Below are positions 21,901-36,900 of a DNA stretch of 64,000 bases, piece after piece (position 1 is the stretch's first letter; each line of letters opens with the position of its first letter). Source of the stretch: Smittia aterrima (Eukaryota > Arthropoda > Insecta > Diptera > Chironomidae); the NCBI GenBank assembly GCA_033063855.1, contig CP093830.1, positions 6,386,854-6,450,853 on the forward strand. Reading direction: 5' to 3'. A program made the position numbers and the translations under genes. Under the pieces are notes generated by a model, which was not told the DNA's origin, ran no database searches, and worked only from the letters and a program-made list of their open reading frames with translations.

Positions 21901-24900
21901 ACAAAACTTCATCGGCGGAGCTTAATGTAGCATACAATCTTCTAAAACATGTGTTCGAAAGCTGCTGCTGCTCGAAAGCCAATCGAGAGACGAAGCGGAT
22001 GAGAAACAAAATCAATTCACATAAATCTTGTTGCACTTTATGCTGCGCCATGAAGTGACATGCATTTAAACAGATCCGATGTATCATGCATGAAAATTTA
22101 TTGTTTCGTTTCTTTTCCCCATTTTCATTCGATTGCACTTGATGTAGATGGGGGCGAACAGTTCGAACTCGCAACTCTGCATCATGATGATGTGAGAAGA
22201 GCTGAGTCTGACAAATAAAAGCTTGTTCAGAGCGCTGTTAATGGCAGAAGCTTCAGATTTATGTGCAAGAACTTGTGCTCTGTTGGTTCGCTCTCCTTCT
22301 TTCTTGAGTTTTTCGAGTGGAAGCGATGAAAAGAAGGAAGACTTAATTAATGCCATTATTCTCTGCGAACAATAAACGGAAGAAGAATTTTCCAATTACA
22401 CAATTTCCAACTTTGCTCTGTTTGCCTTTTCCTTTCCACCTCACCCCCCTAAAGTTCATCATCGTCGTAGTCATCAGCAGCAACGTCTACTTTCGTATGC
22501 ACCATAATGGCCAGTAACATCGAAAGAATGAAATTTAACTCAATTTACTGGCGATTGTTGAAATTTCCTCAGACGGAAAATTACGACATTCCTGCTTGAG
22601 CTGGGTTGACATCAGCAAATTGCTTTTGAGAACGGTGACAACTCGTTTAAATTAAGCTCTCGATTCCATCCCCGCAATGTTTATCAATGAGCCTAAAGCA
22701 ATTAATCTTTTAGCTTAATTAACTCTCGCTCGCGCTGGAAGAAAGGCTTGATAATTATGATCGCTTTTGTGCGATTCTAAGAAGTGCTTTCTTCACTCGG
22801 CTTTGTATTATTTTAATTACGTTTATCAAGCCGCTTAAGATTGTCGTGAAGTTATCACACGCCCTCTTCTTTCAATATCATTATCGTCTTAAGCCCTCAC
22901 AACAACGAAGGCACCATGCTTTGCATGCATTGAACGACGACGGAATATCTTTAGGATTTCGTAATATTTTCCACGCAAACGAGAAACGAATTGAGTTATG
23001 TCAGTAATTGAGATGCCAGAACATGAACGTCGTCGATTTAAATTCTCATCATGCTTAAAGTTTCGAGCGGACAATCTTACGTTGCAACAAATTGGAGACA
23101 CAATTCACCTGTAAACTACGTTCATTATGATATTTCCAACATTTATCGTTCTTTTCTCCGCCTCTTCTCCACTTTACACGAAAAGCACGAAACGTTTTCC
23201 TAGATGAAGTTTCTAATTCTGTAGAATTTGGTGGGAAAAATGTTGTTGGTTTGCACGGTGTTGCTGCTCTCTGTCGTGTTTACAATGTTTTCAAGTCATG
23301 AAGTGAATTGCATTAAACAGAAGCATGCATGCGCCATAAATTGTTTCTCGCGTAAGCGTAACATTTTTTTAAAATGGGAAAATAAACTTTTCTTTAAAGA
23401 ATCGTTTGTAAATTACGTTGCAGAGTGAACTGTATCAAGAGATTTTTGTAATGAGAGTCGACAGAACTTCCAATTGATACCTAGATTATGCTCCATGAAT
23501 GCAACATAGAGACAGACAACCGAACAGACGTTTTCGACAGTAGCGCAACTAATCTGAACTCATTCCTCTCGAAAGCTTCGCCAGCTCTGATCAAAAAACA
23601 TTTTAAACTTGTTAGCAGAAACGTGAATGGAGGAAAGCAAAATTTGTTCCATGATTTTAATGAGATGAACGAGAATATTTTCCCGTCTGCCTTTTTCCAT
23701 TTTCTTTTTGATCTCGTGACTGTTTCTTTTTAATCTGTTTCGCTGGTAATTATTTTTGACCTTCGCCTTTCCGATTTGAGTCTGCAATAAAAAAACTTTA
23801 TGAGAGGAACTTTTCGGTGAACTTATTCGAAAGCGAGAATTCTGCGATTTCTCTTTCAACGATTTTTAATTAATCTCAACAATCCTGAATGATGCAGTGA
23901 CGCTTAATTTAAAAGTTTATGTCATTAGTCATGATGAATGCCCTTGGCGGACATCAGTTCGGTTAAATACACTCGACACTATATGTTATCGGCCGAGGGG
24001 CATAATTAAACTTTTAAAAGATTAAAATTAATGATTCAGCGAGAGGACAGCAGCAGCAAAAAACTGCACAAATTTTAAAAGCGAGGGAGATCGAGACTAA
24101 CTAATGTTCTGTTGCTTCGACATTGATAAATCTTCTTTTAATAATGCTGCAGCATCGGAATTTAGGCCACCAGAGTTCAGAACTTTTTTTTTCGGGGAAC
24201 TGGACTTGTAAAATCCATAAATCATTTCTCATTACAAATTGAGAGCGCTCAGCGTCAAGTTGAGAAGTGTGTACGGAGTGGGCAGCTAAACAAGCGAGAA
24301 AAAGTGCCGAAAGAAGAAAAATTTTGCCGCATATCATAATCATGATGAAACGTCAGTAATTGAGTCGTGATTTTCATGATGACCCAAAAAAACTGAATTG
24401 ACATGACGAGTTGACGGCCTTTATTGGCATCAGATGCTCACTCTCTCTCTGAGCTCTCAACCCAATTAGTTCACATTTAGTTTCGTTCTTTTTTCTCTGA
24501 TATTCAAATCCATCATGAAGTTAATGGGCAGTAATCCATGAACGGGAAAATCTCGAGCCTCAATCGAAACACAAAATCACTTCTCGAATGAAAGTTTTAT
24601 GTTTCTCGAGCGATGACATGCAATCTCGTTAAGCAAACATTAACGCGACCCAACACGAATTCATCTGAAATTCTTGAATGATGTTTGAAATGGGAGACTT
24701 TGCTCTAATTCCGCTCATGTAATTAGAGGAAACTAATTGAAATCCTGTAAACACAAAGCATGTGGACCTAGTGAGTGATATTTTCATAATTGCACTTTTG
24801 TTTCCGTCCATCCATCGCCCCCACAACCGCATTCCGTGCTCGAATAACATTCACATCGGTTGATGATAGTTTAGCATGCACACAATCGAGGCTTGGCGAT

Positions 24901-27900
24901 AAGTAAATTTTATTCAATGGCAGCGGCAGTTTTAGCCTTCAACATCCTGAAATGTTCGCGATCACTGCGCATCCTGGAAACCATCGGCATTAAATAAACT
25001 TGTCAACTGTGAAAAAATCTGTTTAATATTCCATCGACGGTCTGTTTGCTCTCGCCATCAATATGCAGCATGGAATTATAGAGCACGTAGTTTGGGTAGC
25101 TGTAAGCGATGCGCCATCTGTCTGCCAGTTCAATGGTAATTGGAAATTTATGGAAAACATGTTAAGTTCCTCGAGATATCTGGTGAATACTTAATTAACG
25201 TCTACTTTTCATCGCGATCGGAGAGAAGTGGATTGACGAGATCCCTTCTCGCATTAACAATCAATTAACTCTCTTTCAAATGCGATATCGATTTCTTTAA
25301 ACTTTGATCGAGGGGAACAGCGAGAGCACTTAACAAACTTGTTTCTTGTGAAAGATATGAAAGAGATGAAGCTCATTCCCGTTCCGATCGATAATCCAGA
25401 AAATGTATTTTGCGACATGTTTCGTAAATGACTTTCGAGGCAACGATGAAACTCGAAATTTTTTATCGATTAGAGCTAGAATGGGCATTGAATCCATATG
25501 GCAGTTCGGTCATTGATTGACGCTTCTTCTCTCTCATCTTTCTTTTAACGACCTCTTCGTACCATCGAAGGCAGCTGTCAAATTTTTACGAAATAATGAA
25601 AATCTATCTAAGGCCGTGTCTGACCTTTCTCCTTTTCGTAAGGTGAAAGATTTCAATTGCACTTAGCTTTGCCTGTGATGCTTACGCCGTGTGAGATCAT
25701 AAAAAAATGTAAACAGAATTTAAAACGCTTATAAAAAGCGAGTGTTGATTTCATCTCTTCGCATCATTTCGATGAGGTTAAAGTTCTTCTACACGCGATT
25801 TAACGACGACTCGCGTTGTGCATTTTAAGTCCCTTGCCGCTCATCAGTAGCTCATACGCGATCATAAAAGCATGAATACGACGTTGATTCTTTATTCTCA
25901 CGATGCGGATGAGTTTTAAACTTCTTCCCCCTCGAGTCTTGACAATTTCATCAAAACGAAGAAGTCAAACGGAACTGAAGACGCTAAATGAGGATGTAGG
26001 CTTTAATAAACGAACGAAATGCATTCCTCAATTGAACACATGCAGCATTGCACACTCAAGTCATAACAAAGTAGACGAATCAGTTCATAAAGCATCATCT
26101 TGTTTTAAAGGAAATCTTTTATGGTTTTGTTAGCTCCGGCTGTGTCATGGTCAGTTTATTATTAGTTTATGTTCGAAACAAGACGCATGTAGCAAGTTTC
26201 TATGTTGCATTCTCGAGTCTTTCGTTCCACGTCCAGCTGAGCGTGTGTAGTATTCATTTGTGTAAGACTTTACAACCCAAAAGAAGTGAAAGAAAACAAC
26301 GTTTAGAAAAAACATGAAACCAATTCTTCTTCATCTCTTTCTTCTTTGTCCGATGTTTCTTTAGCTCGACCCGTCGAGAATTATTTTTTAATGACTGTTT
26401 GTGTTTTATTCTCCTCGACATAAAACAATAGTTTCTTGGTATTTTTCTTTCGTTGCAACGACGAACCATGAATCAAAACGGGTCCTGACGCCACTCGGGA
26501 TCGTTTAAAGTCGCTGTAAAAAATAAATTGGACGAACGAACCTTTGAAGTCTCTCCTCGCATCCAAACTATTAATTACGAAGGCTCTCTCATAAACTCAA
26601 GATTTTCTGACGAAACGTCTAATGGGCGAGAGATATCGATTTCATGAAACATGTCTCGTTGCATTATAATTGAATCTTTCATCGTAATTATTTGTGAATT
26701 GCATGAATTCAATTTGCTTATGCGTAATATCATTTACGAGAATAAATTTCTTTGCAGAGACAAATAATTAAATGTAAATATTTAATTAAGTTATCTTTAG
26801 CTCATGAAATAGAAAATTATGCAAAAGTTTTATGTAACATCGCTCTCAGCTATGCGAGAGGTTTCCTCGGAGGTTTGAGAAAGAAGGGAGAGACTGATAA
26901 CAAGATGCAAACAATTCAAGGCATGCGGATGAGAATTTATCACTTTGACGGTGTCTAGATGTTTGAGTCGCTTTATCTCGGGGAAAAGACGAAATGTTTA
27001 CTCAACACAGTCCTCGACATTCTCTTCTCTCCTAGAAATTTTCTCGAAACCTTTATTTATCCTTCCGAGAATGCTTTATGCATGAAGCATCATCGTGTGG
27101 AACGTGTTGAAGGCGACCGGAAAGAATGAACTTATATAATTTATTTATTAGAGCTGCGATGTCGTAATAAAACTATTAAATGAGATTTTAATTTTCAATG
27201 AAGCCTCGAGAACTTCTTAGAGTTGTAATCTTCTCTTTTTCGTTTCCTTAATTTATGGAGAAACTTCTTTCACGCCAACATAAATTAGGCGAAAAAAATT
27301 AACATTTCGAAAGAGTCGTCGCCTCATTATGTGCTCGCAAAAGGCAAAACAAGAAGCATAACAAACAGAATGTTGGAAAAGTCTGAGGTTGGGGAAAAGT
27401 TTTCGATCTGAAAGCTGTTTCGCTTTTGCCTACCCATCAACCCGGGTAAAGAAGGAATCATTTTTCAACACAACATTCAAATTTGAATATTTGCCGAGGC
27501 GAAAGTTTTTCTAAACTTTTTCTGCTTTCTGAACTTTCCATATGCACCCTCAACCGAACAAGCAGAATTTCTCCGCCACCGGAAGGCACAATCGTTGCCA
27601 TCTTTGCTGTAAAATAAACATGACTTCAGCCTTTATTGACTTTCCTTTTCTAGCAGGAAAAAAGGTTAATTGAAGTGATACCAAAAGACGATAACATGTG
27701 AGGAATTTATCGAAAATTATCAAACAGAATTTTTCTCCGGCGATTTGCATAATCAAATCGAAAGGTTTTTGTGGGGAGCGAGTTTATAAGAAGTGACAAC
27801 AGTCTCGAGGCAAACAACAACAAACGTTTTAAAAGAACCTTCCCTATGAACCTCTCCCGAGATTAGAAAACATCGACCTCAGCCTTTTCACGAATAGAAA

Positions 27901-30900
27901 CGAAATCAAAACGTTATTAACTTTTTTATTACAAAGATAAGATGAAGTAAAAAGAAACTTTTATCTGTACGTGCAGAAGCTTGTGAAAACTTTTCGATTA
28001 AAAAGTTGGAAACAAACTTTTGCGTTTGCCGAAAATTCATGACTCATGAGTATCAAAAAAAGTTGCAAAATTTGTAAATCAATTTAAAAGATTATGAGTG
28101 GTCGTTAAAGCATGCGATTAATCGTTTGCAATAAAAAACCTGACGAAACCATTCAAGAGCGATTTATAAGAATCCAATTATAGTTAAACAAGCTTCTTGA
28201 TTCCTCAACAAAAGATCTACGCACAGAGTTGTGTCATTGTTCTCTTGGAAAGAAAGGAAACTCGTTTGCGCCATTTCAAGATCACCGCGTCGACATTGAT
28301 TAACAAGCACAGAATGTTTATGACTTCGACTTTTCATCATCAGCTCTTTGATGCCGCCTCGCTTACATTCGCATCTGGTTTCTATAAATATCAACGCAGA
28401 AAAGCACAAAAAAATTATTCACTTGTTGTGATTCTCAAGAGCTCTTGAGTGATCTCGAATTGAAGAGTGAATGAGAAATTGATTTTGATTTTTTCACTCT
28501 CGACAATGCAGAATGTGCTTTCGATTGCATCTTTTCAACAACACAATAATTTATAGTTTGGCAATTAGTTCCCAAACACATCAAACAAGCTACACGATTG
28601 CTGTTTGTGTTTTGGTAATTTAGTTTTCAACGGCAAGTCTTTAAATTATGATTAATCGTCCGAAATGTTTTCAAATCATCGGGAAGACGAAGACTAACCA
28701 CCGGGCAACGATTTGCTAGCCGTAAAACAGGTTTTTCCTCTAAGAAGAGATACAAATTGTTGTTGCAGCAGTCAAACGATGATGTTGTGTCGTTAAAATT
28801 AAACACACAAACAAGTCTCGTTGTGCCAAGATCACTTCAAGAGCTTTCACATGTCACTCAATCTCAATTCGCATTTCATTCGACATCATGTTTGCGTAAC
28901 AACGCAATAATCCTAATTGACTTTATTGAATCACACCCTGACTGATTTTTAAACTATGCCGAGCAAAGCGAACACAGATTTTTTAATTCGTTTGTCGATT
29001 CAATATTAGCATCTGATGCCCTGACATTCTCAACGAGATTCGTTTGAACGAAGCGTCAAGTGTCGCGTTTCAGCAGGTTTTCTTATGCATTCTTAAAGAT
29101 TCACTCGACGAGAGACGCTGAGTTTAAAAGCCGTTTCAAAAACGTTTAAATCTTCGTCGGCCCATGAAACTCCCCATTCAGATATCAGTTTCCAGCTTCG
29201 AGCAGATCATTTTTCAAAAGTTTCATTTCGGAAATTGAATATTCTCTGAAATTTTCTTCAATTTTTCTTCAAGTGCTTAAAAGCACGGTCTCGAGTGGAT
29301 GCTCAGCGACCATGTCGAACAATGGAGCAAATTTGTTAAGAAAATAAACAGAAAGTGTTGAGAGACGATTGAGCAAGAAAAGTCTTTAAACAGTTGTCAA
29401 ATATTTAATTATCATTCACTTGTTAATGTTGTGTTTATTGGAAAAATAGTTTCATTATGATCCAGATTGCCACGGCACGAACACTCTCTCCCCCTTTTGA
29501 ACAAAGGAATGTTCAGTTTGAAATTGATTTTAACACATTTGTCGGAGCACGACTGGAGAGAAATTGCCAGGAGTTTCAACGACTTTAATTTTATATTTAG
29601 GAAAGAGTTGAAACAACTCAGACTTGCATCTCTGTAATGTTTGTCGATGCTACGCTGTTTACTCGACAACAGAAAATGCCTTTCAAGTGCGCGAGACGAT
29701 TTTCTAAGTGACTTTTTATGACGCAAGTGAAAGAAATGAGCTCGAGGGAAGTTAACCATTCACAGAGGTCTGTGTCAAGCTGCGACTGAGAGAGAGATAG
29801 AGTTAAAAATATTTACATTTTACTTTTTGGGGGACTAAATTTAGCCAAGCGCGCGTAAAGACAAATGTTTTCTGGTCGCTTTTAATCATTGTCTCGTAAG
29901 AAAACATCGCGTTGAGTCGATTTGAATATTCAAACCATTCAAACAAACAAATTAAAAAACATTTTTGTTCTGGTGTAATAATCCAATGAATTTATTGCCT
30001 TATAAATATTAATGAGTCGTTTTCATTTGCGAATTCTGCTTGAAACTCTTGTCGCGCTTCTCGCGGTTGAAAAAAGCAAGCGAAAGATTTGTCTTGTCGC
30101 GGTGAGACGAGAGTGTCGTTATCTGAAATTAAATTTTAATTGAAATATCTTGTTTCGGGATTTATGTGCATTAAGTCGCAAATGAAAAATCCGCTGCAAT
30201 TTGTTTAACGTTTGTTTTCTTTTGGCTTGCTTTTGTCTTCACGAGCTTCCCATCTCAAGCAACCGCAATTTGCTGAAGTGCAATTCATCGTCTTGAGAGT
30301 GTTTATTTAATAGAAAACTCAAACATAAACATTTCGTGGGAAGTGCAATGTGATGAAAACTTTTCAGTCACTCAAAAATTAGGAAATTTGTTAACATCAC
30401 GAGAAATCTCATTAGACGTGATTTGTGGAATGGACCAGAGAGCTCCTAACTGAAAAGCACTCAATTTTCTTTGGGATTTGCTGTTAATGTCAAGAAGTTG
30501 TAACATTTTCCATTTCTCGTGTTTCGAGGGAAACTTTTGCGCCATCCCGAAGATTTTCAACATTTCTTCGTGCAACACATTTTACCGTGCAGCGAAAGTT
30601 GGACAAGTTTAAAGTGGGGAAATTTATGTTTCAACTGGAATTAAGGTGCAGAGGGAACTTTAGAAATGTGCGATAGTTTCAAAAGTTATGATGCTTTTGA
30701 ATTATAAATTTCGTTCATTATTCAACGCCATTTGAAAAGTTTCCCCGATAAGAACAAGCTTCAGAATACAATGGACTCAAGTAAAATCGAGGGAAAATTC
30801 CTTTTCGAGAAAGTTTCGGTTTTTACTTGACAAAATCATGAATTTCACGTCAAATCGAAAAATTCCTTTACTTGTCATGGCGACAAGTTTTTCCTTTTAA

Positions 30901-33900
30901 ATCCATTAAACTCTACCATTAATTTTGTTTTAGAAAAAAAAGAAAGAGAACAGCAGTGATTTATGGTAATTATGATTAATCATGTGAATGCCTTTCGAAA
31001 ATTTATTTACTCATTTGCGAGTGGAAGCGACTGTCGTGACTCGACATTTAAAGATATTTTTATGCTCTCCCTCTCTGTCTCGTTCCTTTCGATACATCTG
31101 GAGCGACATGTAAATTAAGTCAATTCAATTCAACGAAGAATGACTCAATTTGCGCGAATGTTTACTTTCTGATTGAGTCAAATCGTAAATGATTTGAAGC
31201 AAACACTTTCTGATGAATGAAGGTCTCGACACAGCGCGTGAGCTCAAAACTCATTTTAAATTCGAAAAACTTGTAAATGTTATGACTTGATGTGAGTTTA
31301 CAGATATAAAAATTTGTTTTGTCATCAAAATCCAACATCGTTAAAGTTCCAAATCCATTTAAAGCGTTTGTGGACTGTTTCTCGAACTAATTAAAAATAA
31401 AAATTTACTCAAAAGTTTTATCGCCATGAGAAAATTTCTTTCACTCGCCTCTTCCTTTCAGAGAGCTGGCTGGATATTTTTTTAATAATTTAATTTGTTG
31501 CGCATGGAATCGTCGAGGGAGCGACGAGGAATGCATGCGAGGAAAGTTTTTAATTCGATATTGTTGATGTAGGATGCTAGCGGTTCCGCTTCAAGCCATA
31601 AATTGTTGAAAATGTTATTGTTATTAATCTCGTGAAATGAAAATTATATTTTCGGATTTTCCCTCTTCGATGCACTAACAATTTAAGCAAATTCGATTTG
31701 TGCTTAATAACGATTCAAAGTTTTATAGATAGGACGAAAAAATAAATAAATATCAATCTGCCTTTGTGTTGAGGGACGGAAAATAATTTAATTTATTTTT
31801 ATTATTCGAATATTGTTCTGCTGCTCGCGACTGATATCAAACGAATTGTAATTCATAAAAAAAATCCATTTTTGTGTGTTAAAGTCATTAAATATATTTC
31901 ATATTTTATGTTGCTTGAATCTTCTGCGGGGGCGTAGAATGTTTTTCTATAAATTTCATTTCATGCTGTTCCATAAACATTAATAGAAATAAATTGCGGT
32001 TTTTGGGTTGAAACTTGAGAATTAACGAAACGAGAGAAAGGAGCGTAAATTCATTTTCACTAGAAAGATCCGGGATTGGAGTAAAAATAAGGTCGAAGGG
32101 GTTTTTTTTCCTCAAGGAAAATTTTGTTGTTTGTGCACACACAACGAGGACGTTTACAATGTAACAAAGCATTGAAATAACTCAAACGAGTCTATAAAAG
32201 TTGCTAAGCTCACAGAGTTACGAGAGGACGGCGAGGAAGTGTCAAGGTAAATATTTTGGCATGTGTTGGGTAATCTTTGCACGGAACCCTTTTCGCTGCC
32301 TCTCCCGAGAGGATGAGAATGCAAATAAATATCTGAAAAGCAATTCTCTTGATTTGGGCGATTGGGTGGAATGATGAAAAAAAAAGGATAATTCCGTATT
32401 CGAAACAATAAATTGCCATTTCCTGTTCTCAGCTAGCAACAGAATCTATCAGATGAAATTTCTTGAAGAGGGTCGAAGGTGGAATCAAATGTCGCTTGAA
32501 GAAATCCCAAAGTTGAGCGATAAAGATAATAAACTGGAAATTATTTACATTCCGCGAACGCTCTCACTCGCTTTGAAAAATTGATAATTGTATCGTTGCG
32601 AGCGATAAGAGGAGAAGGAAAGAGTCCCAAGTGACGAAAAAGGTGGAAAATTTCATGAACTCGGCACACAGAAGGAAGTCTTTAGTATAAAAAAAGCTCT
32701 TACTCGGTTTGGAACGGCAACGTGAAACGATAAAAACCCTCCCACTTACATTTCCCGGAAGGGGAACTTCAGTTACATTCCTCATCCATTATCGTTCTAT
32801 GTCGCCCTTCTCCTCACTTCCCGCCAAGATCTTTCGCATAAAATTTTACTCTTCTTCGTTCGTTTCGCGCCAATTTTCACCTGAACGAGTAGGGAATAAA
32901 AAATTTCACGTGCTCGGAGGACTTGAAAGCGAAGAAGGAAGAGAACGCTTCACGAGAGACATAAATTCTGATAAAATAAGGAAAACGAAAATTGGTTTTG
33001 TCCCGAGCGTAATAAATAGAAAATTTAGAAGGCATCAGACTGTGTGAAAAGCAATTTCTTTCTTTCTCTGTAAGCTTTGTTCTTGTTATCGTAAGACGAT
33101 GTGTAGGCGAGTTTTAAAGCCGCTTTTCGGATAAAATAGCTTTGCACGGAATATTTAAAGTCAAGTTGAATGCTTCAAGTTCAATCTCAACCGTGATCTC
33201 CATTGATTATTCATTATTTTGTCGAATAGCCCAGCATGTCTGGTTTGAGTGCTCAACAAATCCTATTCAAAACAATTTGTAAGGTTTTCCGCAAAACCAC
33301 ATTCTGTCTTTGAATGAGCTTATCACGGCGCCTCGATTTCACTTTACATCAGAAAAATCCATGAACGCGATCAATTAAATCCAACCCATCAATGTGATTT
33401 GATTCTCGTTTAGGCTAAACGTCAATCGGTGATGTTAATTTTTATGTTCACTCGTTGTCTCTCAATGTGAAGAGTAAGTTACGGAAGTGAGTGAACAACC
33501 CTTGCTATTTCCATGGATTTATACCCGCAATGTGGGTGCGGAAGATATCCAGCATGACGCTTGGATTACGATTCATTTGTTGGAATTGTAATTTGATGGT
33601 TTTGTAGGCAAACAGCGAAACGTTGATTCTTCCATTCTCTCGACGTTCGACAGAAGCAAGAAACAAAAATTGATTGGAATTTTTCATCAGCAAAAGTTTT
33701 CTTTGTTGAGGAACTCTCTCTCGTTACTTTTGATTGTTTGAACATTTCTCATGTTGTTGATTTTCAACTAATTTTCAATTCCTTTTCTCCTTTCAGGTGA
33801 GTTCTCGAATCGATTTTTCGCGAAGCAAAGCGGAAGCTTTTTTTAACAATCCTGATGCCGAGGTTGGTTGCAAGCTGTTTTATTCAGTGAATCCTTAATA

Positions 33901-36900
33901 ATTAATCCGATCCGGTTCATATTTGGCTGAAAATTAAAACTTTATGGATATTTCACAGCGACGTGAAAATTACTTTTGGGACGACGATGAAAATGCGCTT
34001 GACTGTGAACCTTCATTTTCACGTTATTGTTCCGCCATTAGCCAGAAGATTCAATTACAACAAATCCCTAAATATCAAAAACTTGCTCTCAAAAGCTTCC
34101 TGTCCCAAAAATATTTAAATCAAGTTTTTCTTTTTCTCGGAAAAAGCAAATTACTTTTCCTCACATTTTCTCGCTCAGCAACAAATGGCGCACAAGGGAG
34201 GAAAAACATTTCCAAACTTTTCTTTCCCATTCATCGAATTCCTCCGGAAAATGATTTTCATAAATTGAATTTCTCTCTCACTCTCTCGTTCGAAGATTGA
34301 ATTAAAAGGGATAGAATTGCGCCATTGTTCAGCCTCTTTTAGAGCATCGAAGATTTTCTAAAGACTCTTGACGAAAAGCAAAGGAAAAAATAAAACAGAA
34401 ACGTTCTTGAACTGTGACTTATTCCAAATGAAAAAACATTTTCCGAAGCGAAATTAAGTATTTTGCGAATTTTTCTTTTCTCGACTCCGACGACGTTTGG
34501 TGTTTCCCGTCTCTGACTTTGCACGCTATAAACATTCTCCTCGTTACAACGTAAATGTTAAATCTAGCGTTTAAATTAAATGATCCTGACGTCATGCTGG
34601 CAACAGGCAACTTCTGATGGATAACAAAGCGGAGACTAGGGAACGAGGGAGGAGGCAAATAGTTGCACACTTCATCAAACATTACACAACATGAAACATA
34701 AAAGACATGACATCGACTCGTTTTAGCTGTTCTATATTAATGTTGTTCACGGGAGCCTCGAGCTACACAAAAAGGGGTTTTATTCTTAGAAGTTGTTTTG
34801 CGATACTCCTCTCGTTGGAAAAATGAAAATTGGCGATTTAATGTTCTTGTTGACGGTCTCAGTTTCTGCTTCGTTGCAAATATCCGGAAATTACATCGAG
34901 CAGTATCGATTCGATTTCCGTTTCCACGTTGACTTCTACACGGCGGCCGGCCGTAAATCCTGGTGATTTCAAAAAGAGGAAATGAGTTTGAATCCTCACG
35001 TACCAATCAACATCGCCCTTCGTGAATGTGTAAATAAATTCCTGGAATTCTATTTTGAGAGAGAACGACGTCACACTCTAGACTTTATTATGAATGCTTA
35101 AAATATCCTGAATGATAATGACATTGAACAATCAACCCGACCATAAATCTTTGTGAAAACTAAAGAAACTTTTACCAATTAACATTCACCCTTCTGACTT
35201 TTCTCTGAACCCCTCTCGACCTCATTCATAAAAGGACAAATTCAAAAATTATTTCGAAACTTAGTCAGCAGCTTAATGTTTTATTTGATCTGAGATATCT
35301 GTGAGAGTAACGAGACATACTGGCGACCAAATGTTGAGAAATCTTTTTCTTCTCGGAAACATTTGAATTATTTAAAATAATGATATCATCATCAACTTGA
35401 AATGGGATGAACGATCTAAGGAAGAAAGTTTCGATTTCCTGATTCCATTAGCATTTAACAACGAAGAACCGAGAGCTCTACTTTCCGCCTCGAACATCGG
35501 AAAAGTTTCCATCATAAAACTTTCAAAGTAGTTTACGAATGCTTAATGCTAAAGGCCATTAGTGAAGTTTGAACTTTAACCCTTCGCCTCTAGCCAACCA
35601 TTGAATTATCATTTCACCCTAAATCCCTTCTTTTCAACTTAAGCCACAAGATTACAAAGATTCCGCTGTCATTCCGTTTTACTAAGAGCACTGCTCACCC
35701 TACAGAAACTTGTCTTTGATAAATGATTTTTATGTAATAACAGCGAGCATTAAACTTTATGAGTTTTTATGATAATGCAGTGTGGATATTAATCTTGATC
35801 TCGACGAACTCGAAAAAGGAATTTTTACGAAATCCTCTCGTATGCTCTGACATTATGCACAACTCATTTCTTTGTGCAATGGTTGTGACAATTTTAAGAG
35901 AGCGATGATGATTTTATATGTGTGACGAGGGGCGAATGGGATTCTGGTTGGTAATACAATAACTTTCGTTTTATGACAAACACATGAGTTGTTGCCATTT
36001 AATCTCTGCTCGTCCCTGCCCCTTTAGCTACGACGACGACTCTTCGCACAAGTATAATAACCATTCGCCGCAGTTGTTGCACTTGACGGCTTATTCATCG
36101 ACGCTCTTGGCTCGTGTTTCAATTAATGACACTTGCTCGATTAAATGCCGAGCTGTTACTTTCTTTCTTGCTTTATTTCCTTGTTCGTTTCCTTACTCGG
36201 CTCGATTTCAAGGATTTGCTTTAATGCTGAGCCTTTATGATGGATAAGAAAAAGGCGGATTGAACGTTCTGAGAAGAAAATCAATGGCATCGTAAGCCTT
36301 CGTTTTATCAAAGCATGTCACCAGCATCAATCGTAATCCTCGAACATAACACGCTCGAAACAAACAACATCCGACAGAGATTTTGATGCTGAATATATTT
36401 AGTTTGGCTCGATGATATTTTCTTGAGGGTTGCGAGACTTTATCTCACTGCGAACACACGCAGCTCAATAATGTTGATCCGAGAATAAATAAAATTTGAC
36501 TACATTACGACGAAAATCTCTTGCATCAACTCAAATAAACACAAATCAGCTCTCGCTGTGTGTGAGTTTTATGTCGGAAGAAAGAAAATTTATGAAAGAA
36601 ACGAAACGAAATGACAGACGTCGTCGCAATGTCTGGATGCAAAAGACTGTGGATTATTTATGCTTGGCGCTCGAAGAAGTGGAGCATTCAGCGAGAATAA
36701 ATTACAATATGTCTCTTCTCCTTCCGACCAACGAGTAATGAAGACTTTTCATTGAAAACCACGGCGGCGTCTCTTTAGAAAAGAAAACAATTGATTCGAG
36801 CGAGGTTCTTTGACCCGATCGTTTGCTGTTGGCATCGCTTCAAAAATTTATTACTTTTCAACGACCGAGAACCGATTCAGGTCACATACAGAAATTATGC

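Noticed and set aside
36496..36738. 80-residue plus-strand ORF rich in Arg/Lys/Glu
   Set aside because: It looks superficially protein-like, but there is no homologue I recognise, no splice partners and no promoter.
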